Source of the DNA: CAZZNY01 sp964655935 | GTDB lineage: Bacteria; Patescibacteriota; Gracilibacteria; BD1-5; UBA2023 | Direction of reading: 5' to 3' | Length of the DNA: 64,000 nt | Assembly: GCA_964655935.1 (NCBI GenBank) | Contig: CAZZNY010000001.1 | Span: forward strand, 1-64,000 | Shown: piece after piece, positions 1 through 11,600 of the stretch | How positions within the stretch are numbered: position 1 is the first letter of the stretch | Layout: every line of letters begins with the position of its first letter | The notes under the pieces: model-generated | Database searches by the model: none | What the model saw: only the letters and a program-made list of their open reading frames with translations | What the model was told of the DNA's origin: nothing | Position numbers and translations under genes: made by a program

Positions 1-31
1 GCGAGATCTATATGAGGACTTAATTTAATAT

Positions 32-71
32 GGATCCCGGATCTACGCTAGCGCTACGTCCGGGATGACGT
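32..71. repeat. Dispersed palindromic repeat fragment
   Basis: This stretch has a GGATCCCGG start and a CGGGATGACG end, matching the ends of the dispersed repeat seen complete at 2574-2658 and 22694-22777. It fills most of the non-coding first 100 bases. I see no promoter here that I can support. Confidence 0.5.
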
Positions 72-100
72 AATCATCAATAATCCATAATCAGCGAAAT

Positions 101-1447
101 ATGATCATCCAAAAATCTCTTCTTTCACAAGTTCTTTCTTCCTTTTCCGGAGAATATCGAGAAGTGTTTTGTGAAAAGTCGGAAAGTGTACTTTTTCGAT
201 TATTGAATGGAAAAGTCGAAGCTCCGAATATTCGTGAGAATACAGGTTTTTCACTCCTTTCTCGAAGTGGAAAAGAAGAATTTTTTTCGAGTTATTCGGG
301 TCTTGAAAATATACTGGAAAAAACGCAAGAATTTACAAAACTTTATAATTTTTCTTCGTCTCCCATCGAGACTCTTACTTGACCAGAAACATATTCTTTC
401 GAGTCTCGAGATCTTTCTCTTGATCTTGATCGTTTTCTTCCTTCTTTTGATACGATCAAAACCATCTCTGGAGAACACAGTGAATTCCTCATGAGTTATG
501 ATATCAATATTCTTTCTACTCAAAAACAATACATTGTCGGGAATAATCGAGGTTCTTTTGCGAAAGATGAACAATATTACAATACCATCTATATTTCTCT
601 TGTCGGTCAGAAAGATGGGCTTGTGGAAGAAATTTTAGAAAAAATTACTGGAACGGATGTTTTTTCAGATCTTTCATCTGAAGTGATTGTTGATACTTTT
701 AAAAAAGCGATTGAAAAATTACTTCTCGTTCTTTCAGGTTCACCAGCACCTTCTGGTATGATGGATGTGGTGATTGGATCGGAATCTGGAGGAACTATTA
801 TCCATGAGGCTGTTGGCCATGGTCTTGAAGCAGATCTTCAGAATTCTTCTGCCTATCGAGGAAAACTTGGTCAAAAAGTAGCTGCAGATAATGTAAATGT
901 GATTGATGATCCGACACGAGCGAATCTTCGTGGTTATTACGACGTAGATCACGAAGGAATTCCGAGTAAAAAAACATACCTTATCAAAGATGGAATCCTT
1001 GTTTCCTATCTTCATAATAGAAAAACGGCAGAATTATTTGAAACTGAGTCGACCGGACATGGACGACGGGAGGATTACAGTTATGCGACGATGGTTCGTA
1101 TGGGTACGACGTATCTCGATAATGGAACTGATACAAAAGAGTCACTGATTGCTCGGGTAAAAGATGGAATCTATGTAGCGCAGATGTGAGGCGGACAAGT
1201 AAATACGACGACTGGAGATTTTGTCTTCCGTGTACATCTCGGATATCGCATCCGAGAAGGAAAACTCGCGGAAGTAATCCGTGGAGCGAATATCTCAGGA
1301 AACGGACCGAAAATGCTTCTCGATATCCAGTGAATCGCGAATGATCTCGGATTTTTCGATGGGGGAACCTGTGGAAAAGGGCAGAGTATGCCAGTAAGTG
1401 ATGCGACGCCGACGATACTCGTAAAAATGAAGGTGACGGGACAATAA
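101..1447 (+). CDS. tldD: TldD family zinc metalloprotease
   Basis: This 448-residue protein belongs to the TldD/PmbA metalloprotease family, which in other bacteria works as a TldD-TldE pair on peptides such as microcin precursors and the CcdA antitoxin. The zinc motif HEAVGH lies near residue 235, and the C-terminal half carries the family blocks around GGQVNT, NGPK and TCGKGQ. Three in-frame UGA codons (380, 1187, 1331) occur; the second falls in the conserved glycine run before GGQVNT, so it is read as Gly. The gene ends in TAA. It is slightly shorter than the 481 residues of E. coli TldD. No TldE partner lies next to it. The ATG at 101 is the only good start after the upstream repeat. 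Confidence 0.9.
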
Positions 1448-1471
1448 TGTTTATATTAATATTTTTACTTT

Positions 1472-1981
1472 ATGGCAGCATTTGTTGATAGTTGAGTTAT
1501 TACAGATAAAGCTTATTTTTTATTACAAAATGGAGCGATTAATGTTTATCGAAAACAAGAAATTCTTGATGATGAAATTGATTGGCTAATTAAAGATAAT
1601 TATGAAATTTGTAGGTTTGATGCATCTTTATGGAAGAGTGAATCAGATTTTCATAAGGATATGAAAATAAAGCTTAATTTCCCTGATTATTATTGATGTA
1701 ATCTTGATGCCTTTAATGATTGTATGTTTGATGTTCAGTCAAGTTTGACTTGAACAGTGATTGTGATTGAACATTATGATATTTTTAAGAAATTTCACCC
1801 ACACATTAGTTTCCACATATTGGATATTTTTGAAATTAATTCGCGTTTATTAATATTGTTTGGTCGGAGATTGATAATATTGCTTCAGGTAGATGATCCA
1901 AATTTCAGTATGGATTGACTGTGATCGAGAGGTACTAATTGGAATCGGAAAGAATGGTTCATTAAAGATAGAGGATTATAG
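1472..1981 (+). CDS. Barstar-family RNase inhibitor-like protein
   Basis: A 169-residue protein with the barstar signature in its middle (FPDYYGCNLDAFNDCMFD), where the Gly after YY is a UGA codon. Barstar proteins bind and block barnase-type ribonucleases. The gene contains five in-frame UGA codons and ends in TAG. It starts 24 bases after tldD and precedes a GNAT gene on the same strand. No barnase-like RNase gene is recognisable next to it, so it may be an orphan immunity protein or may act on an incoming toxin. The family call is confident; the partner is unknown. Confidence 0.75.
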
Positions 1982-2004
1982 GTTTTATTTTTAATCGATA
2001 TACC

Positions 2005-2550
2005 ATGGAACTCATTTTGCGTGAATTAGAATTGAATGATCTGGATGATTATCTTAAATGGAAGCATCCATCTCGGGAATATCGGAAATTTAATGGTCCA
2101 TTTTATCGACAAGATACAGAAGAAGAATTAAGAGATCAAGTAGAAGATTATCGAATTCGACTTCAGAGATGAGAAAAGAATATTTTGGGTGATAAAAAGA
2201 TAATCGCAGATAAAGAAACAGATGAGATTATCGGTGAAGTAAATTGGTATTGGAAGTGTGAAGAGACACTCTGGATGGAACTTGGAATTGTGATTTTTAA
2301 TGAGAATTATTGGGGTAAAAATATCGGTTATTTAGCTTTGAAATTATGGATTACTGAGAAATTTAATGAAAATCCTAAACTCGTACGGATGGGAATGTCT
2401 ACTTGGTCTGGAAATGAGAGAATGATGAAACTTGCTGAAAAACTCGGATTCCAAAAAGAAGCGACATATCGAAAAGCAAGAATCGTGAATGGAGAATATT
2501 TTGATGCTGTGAGTTATGGTATTTTGAGGGAGGATTGGAATTTAGGATAA
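2005..2550 (+). CDS. GNAT family N-acetyltransferase (RimJ/RimL-like)
   Basis: A 181-residue GNAT protein. The N-terminus MELILRELELNDLDDYLKW and the C-terminal half with GIVIFNENYWGKNIGY, NERMMKLAEKLGF and the GEYFDAVSYGILREDW tail are typical of acetyltransferases related to RimJ/RimL, which acetylate protein N-termini or small amines with acetyl-CoA. One in-frame UGA (2170) joins the first 55 residues to the rest. It starts 23 bases after the barstar gene and probably shares its transcript. The substrate cannot be told from sequence. Confidence 0.8.
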
Positions 2551-2573
2551 TATGCCCATAGAGATTGCTTTTT

Positions 2574-2658
2574 CACGTCATCCTCGGGCTTGACCCGGGG
2601 ATCCCATGAGATCACTCTCAGTCGATGATGAGATTCCCGTTTTCACGGGAATGACGTG
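2574..2658. repeat. Dispersed palindromic repeat, complete copy
   Basis: An 85-base element with inverted ends CACGTCAT and ATGACGTG. Inside are two short palindromes, one built on CGGGCTTGACCCGG and one on CCCGTTTTCACGGG. A nearly identical copy lies at 22694-22777, and partial copies lie at 32-71, 5942-6036 and 19562-19612. The mirrored ends suggest a non-autonomous mobile or REP-like element. Confidence 0.8.
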
Positions 2659-2682
2659 CCAATAAAGATTGATGTGTCTTGT

Positions 2683-2706
2683 AACCATGTAACTTTGTAA
2701 CTTCTT
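2683..2706 (+). repeat. AACTTTGT octamer tandem repeat before dprA
   Basis: Three 8-base units (AACCATGT, AACTTTGT, AACTTCTT) run directly into the dprA start codon. The same octamer occurs before 7145 and before 22824, and inverted at 19471-19504. No Shine-Dalgarno sequence is visible here. Confidence 0.6.
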
Positions 2707-3786
2707 ATGAATCATCTTGCTTATCTCCATACGATCTGATTTTCTCAGTCCAATCTTCGGACGATTTTTCTACACTCTACGAATTACGAGGAATTTTATA
2801 AAACCTTTTCTCGAGTAGATCTTGAAAAACTCGGAATGAAACCTGATCGAATTTCTGAGATACTAAAGAAAAGAGAGAGTATTCAGACAAATATGCTCGA
2901 TGCGACACTTACAAAACATGGTATTCGACTCGTGACACTTCATGATGTTGAATATCCTTACTTATTGAAAAACATTTCTCATCCGCCATTTCTTCTCTAT
3001 GTTCGCGGTACGCTTCGTGATACGACTGATCTCATCGCGATCGTCGGTTCTCGTCGGAACTCGAAATATGCAGAGATCGCACTCGAAAAAATCATTCCAC
3101 CGCTTATCGAAAAATGATATGGAATCGTGAGTGGTGGTGCATATGGAGTAGATGCGCTCGCTCATCAGGTGACACTTGCTCATGGAGGTTATACAATAGC
3201 AGTGGTTGGTACTGGAGTCGATCTCGTATACCCGGCGCAGAATCGTATTATGTTTGATGCTATTCTTTCGTCTGGCGGTGCAATTATCTCGATGTTTCCA
3301 GTTGGTATGAAGGCTGAGATTTATCATTTTCCGATTCGTAATGAGCTCGTCGCTGGTATGACTCGAGGTGTGGTTATCGGCGAAGCGGCTGAAAAATCTG
3401 GTACACTTATTACAGCGAGACTTGCACTTGAATCCAATCGTGATGTTTTTGTCATTCCTGGTGATATCACTCGTCCGAATAGTACTGGAGCAAATTATCT
3501 TATTCGCGATGGACTCGGAAAGCTCATAACTTGCGCAGAAGATATCTTGAACGAGTATCATCTTCAGACTCAGATTCTCGATATTGATGAACCAAAAAAA
3601 GAACTTCATTTTGACGATGAACTGGAAAAAACCGTCTATGAATTACTCGAAAAAGAATCTCAAGACGCTTCTGCTCTTGCACTTGTTCTCGATGAGGATG
3701 CTTCGATGATTCTCTATAAATGTTCGATGCTGGAAGTGAAGTGATATATAAGATTTGAAGCCGGAGGTATTTATGTAACTTGTTAA
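2707..3786 (+). CDS. dprA: DNA processing protein DprA/Smf
   Basis: A 359-residue DprA homologue. DprA binds incoming single-stranded DNA during natural transformation and loads RecA. The Rossmann core is clear: AIVGSRRNSKYAE, GIVSGGAYGVDALAH, GTGVDLVYPAQN, FPIRNELVAGM, EAAEKSGTLITARLALE and the IPGDI block. A C-terminal winged-helix-like tail ends in LEVKGYIRFEAGGIYV. Three UGA codons lie in frame (2737, 3115, 3742); the last one extends the protein by 14 residues into the expected GG-x-Y ending. murG starts four bases after its stop, so the two are probably one operon. Together with the pilus genes downstream it suggests DNA uptake. Confidence 0.93.
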
Positions 3787-3790
3787 TTCT

Positions 3791-4828
3791 ATGAAAAAAA
3801 TCGCACTTGTCGGAGGTGGAACCGGTGGACATATTACCCCGATTCTCTCTCTCATAGCCCACTCTTGACTTCCAAAAGAAGAGTTTTTTTGGCTTGGTGG
3901 AAGGGGAAGCATGGAAGAAGGAAAGGCGATGGAGGCAAATATTCGATTTGTAACCATTCCCACATTTAAGCTGACGAGCACTCATTCACTTGGAGTTTTT
4001 CTCTATCCATTCCACTTACTTCGATGAATATTTGCTGCTCGAAAAATACTAAAACAAGAATCTCCGAAACTCGTATTTTCTAAGGGTGGACCAGGATCAG
4101 TCGCTGTTGGTATTGCTGCGTGGTCACTTCGGATTCCTCTCTATATTCACGAATCTGATACGGTTCCGGGTTTTTCGAATAAAGTGCTTGGTTATTTCGC
4201 AGACCGTATTTTTCTCGGATTTGAGGAAGCAAAGAAATTTTTTCCAGAACGAAAAACTTGTGTGGTTGGTCAGATTTTGAGTCCAGATTTTTTCGTAAAA
4301 AATACTACTGGAAGCATAGAATGGAAAACGAATAAAAAACACGTTTTTGTGACTTGTGGAAGCCAAGGATCAAGAGTAGTTTATCAGACGCTTTTAGATC
4401 ATAAAGAGAGCTTTCCTGATGCTGAATGGATTATTTCGCTTGGTACCTTGAATCGTGGTATGCGGGATAAATTTTCTTCATGGTTGGATGTTCAGCTTTT
4501 TGATTGGATTGATACGAAAGATATTCCGCACATTCTTGATGGCGCAGATGTGGCGATTACTCGAGCAAGTGCGACGACTTTAGCTGAGATCACGACACGA
4601 CCCATTAGAATGATTATTGTTCCTCTGGCTATTTCTGCTGGCGATCATCAAGTTCTGAATTGACGAGCATATGAAAAAAGCTGACATATCTATATTACGG
4701 AATCAGAACTTGAAAAAAACATTGATACCGCGATTACGACGGCTCTTGTGTGAGAAAAAAATCCAAGACTTGCAAAAGGTCTTGGACAAGAATATTCGAT
4801 TAATGCGATTTTGGAAGTGTTAAAATAA
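3791..4828 (+). CDS. murG: UDP-N-acetylglucosamine transferase MurG
   Basis: A 345-residue MurG, the membrane-associated glycosyltransferase that adds GlcNAc to lipid I to make lipid II for peptidoglycan. The N-terminal GGGTGGHITP loop (residues 8-17), the KGGPGSVAVG and IHESDTVPG blocks and the C-terminal nucleotide-binding half (TCGSQGSR, DVAITRASATTLAE) are all present. UGA codons give glycines, for example in HSGLPKEE and LRGIFAAR. It follows dprA by four bases. Its TAA stop touches the stop of the convergent miaB gene, leaving no space for a terminator. Confidence 0.93.
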
Positions 4829-6373
4829 TTAAACAACCTTACCTTTCAATACCCAACGATCCAACTCGGTGATATGTACTTTTACGATATCACCGATTTT
4901 TATGTCTGGCGATTCATCGATAAAAACTTCCTTAAAATTTCTCGTTCGTCCGCTGAGGGTTCATTTATTTCCAGTTCCAGAGATGAGAATCTCCTCAGTT
5001 CGTCCGATCATAAGTTCGGATCGTTTTTTTACGCTTTGATGGAGCATAGTATTGAGTATATCCCATCGTCGAGCTTTTTCTTTAAAAGGTATATCATCAG
5101 CTTTTGTATCGGCCGAAGTAGTACCTGGGCGAGGAGAATAACGTGCGATATACGCAAAATCAAATTCACATTCTTCAAAAGCCCTGATGGTTGCTTGAAA
5201 ATCTTCCTCAGTTTCCCCGGGAAATCCTACGATTATATCAGTCGATATCGCAAAAAGTGGATCTTTTGATCGGAGATATTCCACTTGAGATTTGAAATCG
5301 GCGAATGTATGCTTCCGATTCATACTTTTTAGTACACTGTCACTTCCGGATTGAAGCGCGAAGTGTAGATAGTTACAGGTGTGATCGAGCTCAAAATGCG
5401 CATCGAGAATATCCTTCGTCATATCATGAGGATTCGAAGAGGTGAATCTAATACGATCGATTCATTGAATTTTGTCGATTTTGTCGAGAAGTTCGCGGAA
5501 AGGAGTTTTTACTTCGCGAGAAGCCCAAGTGAGTTCTGTTTCGTTCCAGAATTTCTTTTTTGTAAGCTTTCAATAACTATTTACATTCTGTCAAAGTAGC
5601 GTTATTTCTTTAGCACCAGACTCGACTGCTTCTTGTATTTCTCGTACGATCTCGTCTGGATCTCGAGAGAATTCTCACCCACGAGTAAAAGGTACGATAC
5701 AATACGAACAATAATTATCACAGCCAGTTTGGATTATAATATTGGCGCTTGTTGGATTTTCTCGGTATTGCTGAGATTGAAGATAATCATTGTATTTTGC
5801 ATCATTTCCGACTTCTTTTTTCCAAATGATAGAAAGGATTTTTGTGAGATATGGAATGTCTTCGATCCGAAATAAAAAATCAAATCGTTCCGAGATACCA
5901 AATACCTTGTCGTCAGAATTATAGAGAGAACTCATTAGATTGTCATTCTGAGGCGAAGCCGAAGAATCCCTTGTAGACGACTTGTTTATAATTCATTGAT
6001 CAGGGATGGATCCCCGGGTCAAGCCCGAGGATGACGTACTAGAATTTGATAAAGTCTCTATTTTTCTCGCAGCGATACGTTTTCTATTTTGTTCGTAATA
6101 TTGTCTATGAATTCAGGTTTTTCTCACCATACAACCAGTCATTCCGACGAGAATATTCGTATTGTTTTTTCGATTGAAGTCGTAGATTTCTTCAGCAAAA
6201 CCAAAAACGCGATCTTCTCATTTTTTTCTGACACTACAGGTATTTAGGATGACAATGTCAGCTTTTGTGGGATCGAGAACTTTTTGAAGGCCTGATTGGA
6301 GGAGAATCATATTAATTTTTTCACTGTCAGCATAGTTCATCTGACAGCCGAAAGTTTTGATGTAGTATTTCAT
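4829..6373 (-). CDS. miaB: tRNA 2-methylthio-N6-isopentenyladenosine synthase MiaB
   Basis: A 514-residue radical-SAM methylthiotransferase that modifies A37 of UNN-decoding tRNAs. The N-terminal cluster cysteines lie in FGCQMNYADS, NTCSVR and TGCMVR, the radical-SAM motif CDNYCSYC begins near residue 218, and the C-terminus is a TRAM domain. The hallmark LLGQNVNSYG is present with both glycines encoded by UGA; eight UGA codons occur in all. The protein is longer than usual because about 32 residues between the N-terminal domain and the radical-SAM core come from a dispersed repeat inserted in frame (5942-6036). The start is the ATG at 6371-6373; an upstream ATG would add a non-homologous leader. 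Confidence 0.93.
5942..6036. repeat. Dispersed palindromic repeat inside miaB, in frame
   Basis: This segment has a GTCATTCTGAGGCGAAGCC end and a CCCGAGGATGACG end, like the intergenic repeats. It keeps the miaB frame open across its whole length and encodes residues such as STSSSGLTRGSIPDQG and RDSSASPQND. One internal UGA is read as Gly. Confidence 0.85.
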
Positions 6374-6439
6374 GAAAAAGTTGTAAGGATTGTTTCGTGT
6401 AGCGGGTTTCGGGTTTCGTGATTTATAATAATAACCCGC

Positions 6440-6464
6440 AACTCGTAACTCGTAACCAGTAACT
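6440..6464. repeat. Short tandem repeat (AACTCGT / AACCAGT)
   Basis: Three to four 7-base units related to the octamer repeats elsewhere sit in the 246-base region between the divergent miaB and HIT genes. The same region holds an inverted pair of CGGGTTT/AACCCG. I see no clear promoter. Confidence 0.4.
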
Positions 6465-6619
6465 AAAAAATAGCTTCCCCAGTGTATGGAAAATGGCAAG
6501 AATGTAAAATTTGAATTTCGAATTTTTCTGATATAATACGCAAGATTTAAGAACTGACATATTAGAGCTTAGAAAGGAAGATTTTTCATTTCTAATTTAG
6601 AATTTAAAATTTCTAATTT

Positions 6620-7075
6620 ATGCAAGATTGTATATTTTGTAAAATTGTCGCTGGGGAAATTCCTTGTCATAAAGTATGGGAAAATGAAAAACATCTCGCT
6701 TTTCTTACTATTTTTCCGAATAGTGAATGAGTGACGGTAGTTATACCAAAAGATCATTATCCAAGTTACATATTTGAATTATCTGACGATATTATTGCGA
6801 ATCTTGTTTTTGCAGCAAGGACAGTAGCTAAAAAAATTGATGCAGCTTTTGAAGATGTTGGCCGAACCGCAATGGTTTTTGAGGGCTTTTGAGTTGATCA
6901 TATTCATGCAAAATTATTTCCTCTTCATGGAACAAATGATCCTAATTGGAAGCCGATACATTCGAATGTACATACATTTTTTACGCAGTATCCGGGTTTT
7001 ATCTCTTCTCATGATTGAGATCGAGCTGATGATATACTGTTGGCTCAAATCGCAGACAAAATTCAAAACAGTTAA
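6620..7075 (+). CDS. HIT family nucleotide hydrolase/transferase
   Basis: A 151-residue histidine-triad protein. The N-terminus MQDCIFCKIVAGEIP and the catalytic triad block GVDHIHAKLFPLHG (near residue 92) mark the HIT family, which hydrolyses or transfers nucleoside monophosphates from dinucleotides or adenylated amines. Three in-frame UGA codons occur; one gives the Gly just before VDHIHAK. The protein is a little longer than the roughly 115-140 residues typical of HIT proteins. It is transcribed divergently from miaB and ends in TAA. Confidence 0.9.
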
Positions 7076-7116
7076 GATTTTGATCATTTAGATTGCCTCA
7101 TGCCTCGCAATGATGC

Positions 7117-7140
7117 AACTTTGTAACTTTGTAACCTTCT
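7117..7140 (+). repeat. AACTTTGT octamer tandem repeat
   Basis: Two perfect AACTTTGT units and a partial AACC end four bases before the start codon of the gene at 7145. The arrangement matches that before dprA and uvrD. Confidence 0.6.
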
Positions 7141-7144
7141 TCTT

Positions 7145-8551
7145 ATGGATTTCTCTTCTCTTTCTCCTCGAAAAAAAGTATTTCTCGTACTTGGTGCAGT
7201 TGTTCTCGTTCTGGTTATTTTCGGACTTACAAAACTTAATAGTTCCGTAGAAAAAAAGCCGACTACAAAGTCTGCAAAGGAATTAAATGTATGGGTGGTG
7301 CGTGATGAGACCGCTGGTTATTCTGATATTATTGCGGATTTCAAGAAGCAAAATTCAGCATATGCGGCGACTGAGATTAAAGTGACAAAATTCGGTTCCT
7401 ACTCGGATTATGAGAGAACCCTCATTAATGTTATGGCAGATGGAAATGGACCTGATATTTTTGTGGTAAATAATAATGGCTGAGCACTCCTTGAATCAAA
7501 GATTGTTCCTATTCCAGGAACTGTAGTACTTCCAGAAGATTTTGAAAAACGATTCGCTCGTGTTTTTGATGATCTCGTCGTTACAAATAAAGAAAAAAAT
7601 GAAGCCGGAGAAGAGGTTTCCGTGAGATATCTGAAATGAATACCTTTTTGATATGAGACGCTTGGTGTTTTTTATAATTGGAAACTTATAAAAAGTGTTC
7701 CACTTACTTGGTCTGATATTGACAGGGAGATCCAGTCCGGTTCCGGTGCTGAATTTGCTATGGTGGGACTTTGACTCGATGGAAAAAAGATCATAGGAGC
7801 ACCCGATATTCTTTCGTTGTTTTTTCTCCAAAATAATATAGTTTCGTATAAAAATCTTTGAGATATTGCAGCGGTTAATGGATATACTACGTACCAAAAT
7901 TATGGTTCTGATCCTTTGAATTATGTCTCTATTTTGCGTGATGAGATGCAAGCGGTCGGGCTCAATATTGTTGATGAATTCGTTCGTGGAAAAGTTGCCA
8001 TGATTTTCTGATATCCATCGCTTCTTTCGGAGATAGAATACAGTATTAAGCGAGCAGGTCCAGAACTTGCGATCAATAACAAATTTTTACGTACCGAAGT
8101 AATTCCTCAAGTATTCGATGCAAAATGAAAGATGGTAAATCTTGCGAATTATTCGTATTTTGCGCTCTCGAAAAATTCTAAAAATCCAGAGGCTGCTCAG
8201 GCATTATTAAAATATTTTTCTACGAAATGAGCAGAAAAATTATATCTCAAGAATTTTCCAGTATATTTGCCGTCACAATCAGAATTTGATGCTGATAGAC
8301 TTGCTTGATCGGTCAGTACTGAATTCGACAAGGTTCGATACCAATCTTTTTTGCGGGACGGAGTTGAGAATAAAACATTTGATAAATGACTGAAATCTGT
8401 TTTTGATGAGTATTTTAATGCACCGGTCGTGACAGCTTCTGGAGCCACTACATACCAAGAGATTCTTGCTGATGGTACGAAATACATCGATTGTGAGATT
8501 AATCACTATATAAACAATACTGATTACGAGAATGAATGTATTAAAAAATAG
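7145..8551 (+). CDS. Extracellular solute-binding protein-like, membrane-anchored
   Basis: A 468-residue protein with a short charged N-terminus and one hydrophobic segment (residues about 12-30, VFLVLGAVVLVLVIFGLTK), then a domain resembling family-1 ABC sugar-binding proteins: LNVWVVRDE, a DIIADFKKQN helix, NVMADGNGPDIFVVNNNG, AMIFGYPSLL and an AAQALLKYFSTKGAEKLYL block. No lipobox cysteine is visible, so it is probably held by an uncleaved signal anchor. About ten UGA codons read as Gly. It stands alone, without ABC permease or ATPase genes, and lies directly before the giant PKD protein. Substrate unknown; it could be a surface receptor rather than an importer part. Confidence 0.65.
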
Positions 8552-8686
8552 TTGTTTCGTTTCATTCTCGAGATTACGTTTAAGTACGGAAATATACGAT
8601 GATCAGAAGACTCTCTTCAAATATTTGCATTCAAATGAAAATTATGTTAGTATCAGAGAGTAATTATATCTCTTAGATTCACTTCC

Positions 8687-11600
8687 ATGAAACGTTTTCT
8701 CTCGATTATTGCTATTCTAGTTTCGCTCTTTGCGATTCAGCACTTTGATATTTCTCCTGTTCCGGTGGCAAACGCTGGACCATTCGATGCTATTTTTAAC
8801 GGAAATGGCACTGACTCGATTGTCTACTGTCAAGCGGGAACAGATTGCAGTCTCTCGGGGGGTATAAATATTGTTACTACGAATGTGAACGATATTGAAA
8901 AGCAGAAAACATTTTCTCAATATATTCAAGATATTACCGCATATGCTCTTTGATTTGTAGCACTTATCTGTGTTATTTTGATCATATTTGCAGGATTCAG
9001 GATTCTTTTTGCAGCAGGAAAAGAAGAAGAAGTGAAAAAGGCAAAATCTATGATTATTCATGCGGTTATCGGTATTGTTCTTATGTTCCTTGCTTGGTCA
9101 CTCTTTCTCTTTGTATTGAAATTTCTTGACTCAGCAAAAACTCCAGATAATCCAGCAGCGATCCATATTCCTTCAGTTATATCACAAGCGTATGCATACA
9201 GTGATTATGATACGAATACTTTCGACGAATTTAAGCAAAAAATGGAAGCACTCACTTCGCAGCTTGATCGTGACTACAAGCTTACCGGTAAACTCAGTAC
9301 TGCAAGCCTTAATGATCTCGCAAAATACGTAAACGGAGCCATAGATACTTTTCCAGATAATGACGATAAAAACTATAATGTAAATCTTTGAAAAAACCTA
9401 CTTGTCTCCATTGATTACGTTCGTCAAAAACCAGATTCCGATAGTGCTATTACGGAATTAGCAAAAAATCTCAGTGATTTCCTCACAAAAACAAAAATCT
9501 GAAGAATTACTGGAAAAATTACAGCGACACCACAGTCTGGAAGTGCACCACTTGCTGTTACTCTTCGAGCTTCTGATGTTATAGATCCATCTGGTGTTGT
9601 TGTCCCAAAAGCAAATTATATTTGGTCAATCCGATCGGCAGGATGAGTAAATACTGTAATCGGTACTGGTCCATCTATCTTATATAGATTTAATGAAGAA
9701 AGAAACTATACTGTCTCTCTTACGATTATATCTGCGAGTAGAAATACAAAAGGAAAAATAGATGTTCTTCCATTTTCTGGAGAAAAAGCAAAAATCATCA
9801 TCAATGTTCTTCCAAGAATCGGAAATATCTACATGAATATTAATGGAGTATCAGTCTCAAATCTCGAACGACTCAAAATTACCCCAGTTATTGGACGAGC
9901 AGGAGTTCTCATCGATGCATCAGCCTCTGTGGCAGCCGCTGGATCTCAGTTCGTGAAAACGAGTTGGGATTTTGGTAATGGGATAACAAAAAACTATGAT
10001 GGTTCTCCTAAAGTAGAGCGACAAATCTTCGCAAATGAATGAACATATACTGTCAAATTAACTATTACTACGAATGAAGAAAAATATGTCGTAAAAACAC
10101 TACAACTTGATGTAGTAAATCCTATCGCATCGATCAGTGTTGATCGTACTTCAGGTTTCTCTAATGAGGATTTCAAATTTCAAGCAAGTACATATTTTGG
10201 TGGTGGACAATTTCGTTATGAGTGGTCGATACTCGATCTTGCTGCTGAGAAAATTATATATACAAAAAGTGCCCAAAACATTACTTATAAATTTCCACGA
10301 AGCGGTAAGTACGCTGTAAAACTGAAAACCAATGATGCTGCAGGTCGTGAAGATAATGACACTGCTATTATTACTATTGAGTCAAGAGATCCTGTTGCAA
10401 GTCTTTCCGCTTCATCTGTGAGTGGTGAATTGCCAAATGTCTACTTTCTGGATGCTACTTCCAGTTATGACCCAGACTCCATGGATAACTCAAGACTGAC
10501 TTTTGACTGGACTATTGACGGTAATAATATTGAGCTTGATGATCCGGCACGAAATGGTGCTATGGGAAAATATACATTTAATACACTTTGAACACACAAT
10601 GTCTCCTTGAGGCTGACAAATCAGGACGGAAAAGTCACCACTCTTAATCGGTCCATTTCTGTAACTTCACTTCTTTCAGTAAAGCTTCGATTTGCTCCGA
10701 GGATTACAAAAGTGGGATCTACCATCATTATTATTGCTGATGCAAAAAATGCAAAAACGTTTGAATGGAACTTCTGAGATGGAAATAATGATATTACTAG
10801 CGTTGGACGAACGACCCATGTTTTTAAAAAATCAGGTCAATTTGATATCTCGCTTACTGTTCGAGGAACAGAGACGAGTAGTGTAAATTCCATATCTCGA
10901 AAAGTATATGTAGCAGATAGTGATGAACCCTATGCTCTTATTACTCTCAAGATGAATAACGAGGAGATGACAATTACTCCAGATTCTTGTAATGGACAAG
11001 ATGCTTATGTAATAGATAGAGCACATATTGTCAATCTCTCTGCAGAGCAAAGTATTAATGTGGATGGATCCAATGCAGGCTTAACTTATACGTGGAAATA
11101 TGTCAATAAAAATTCCAACCAACAACAATTTTCTTATAAATTTGATGAACTTGGTTGTTTTCCGATTGATCTCTCTATTCGTAGTAATAAGAATGGAAAA
11201 ATCAGCACTATGCGATCCTATGTAAAAGTTGAGAATCTTATTCCAAAACTTTCTGGTATTACTATAAATGCTGTAAATACAAATACGGATCCAGTTATCG
11301 TAAATGTATCGGCGGGTAATGCTGTTGATGATGATGGAGTTATCGTTTCCTATCTTTGGTATTATTATACCGATAGTGATCCAGAACCTCAAGATTTTAG
11401 ATTGACTAGAGTTCCACGTACGTCATTTGTTCTTCCAAAAATTTCAGGAAAGTATTTTTTTGCTGTGACGGTCGAAGATTCGAATGGTGCAAAAGTGAAC
11501 TCGGATCAGCTTTCTGAAGATCGAAATTCACTTACTCTTGCAGGAGATAATGTAAATACTCCATTGCTTACCCTTAAGACTTCCAGTACTGCTATTTTTG

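Noticed and set aside
1187..1189. Apparent nonsense mutations making pseudogenes (for example in tldD)
   Set aside because: Every break is UGA, and conserved residues continue in the same frame, so this is recoding and not decay.
2962..3985. Minus-strand open frames opposite dprA and murG
   Set aside because: Both strands look open because of codon bias; only the plus-strand proteins match families.
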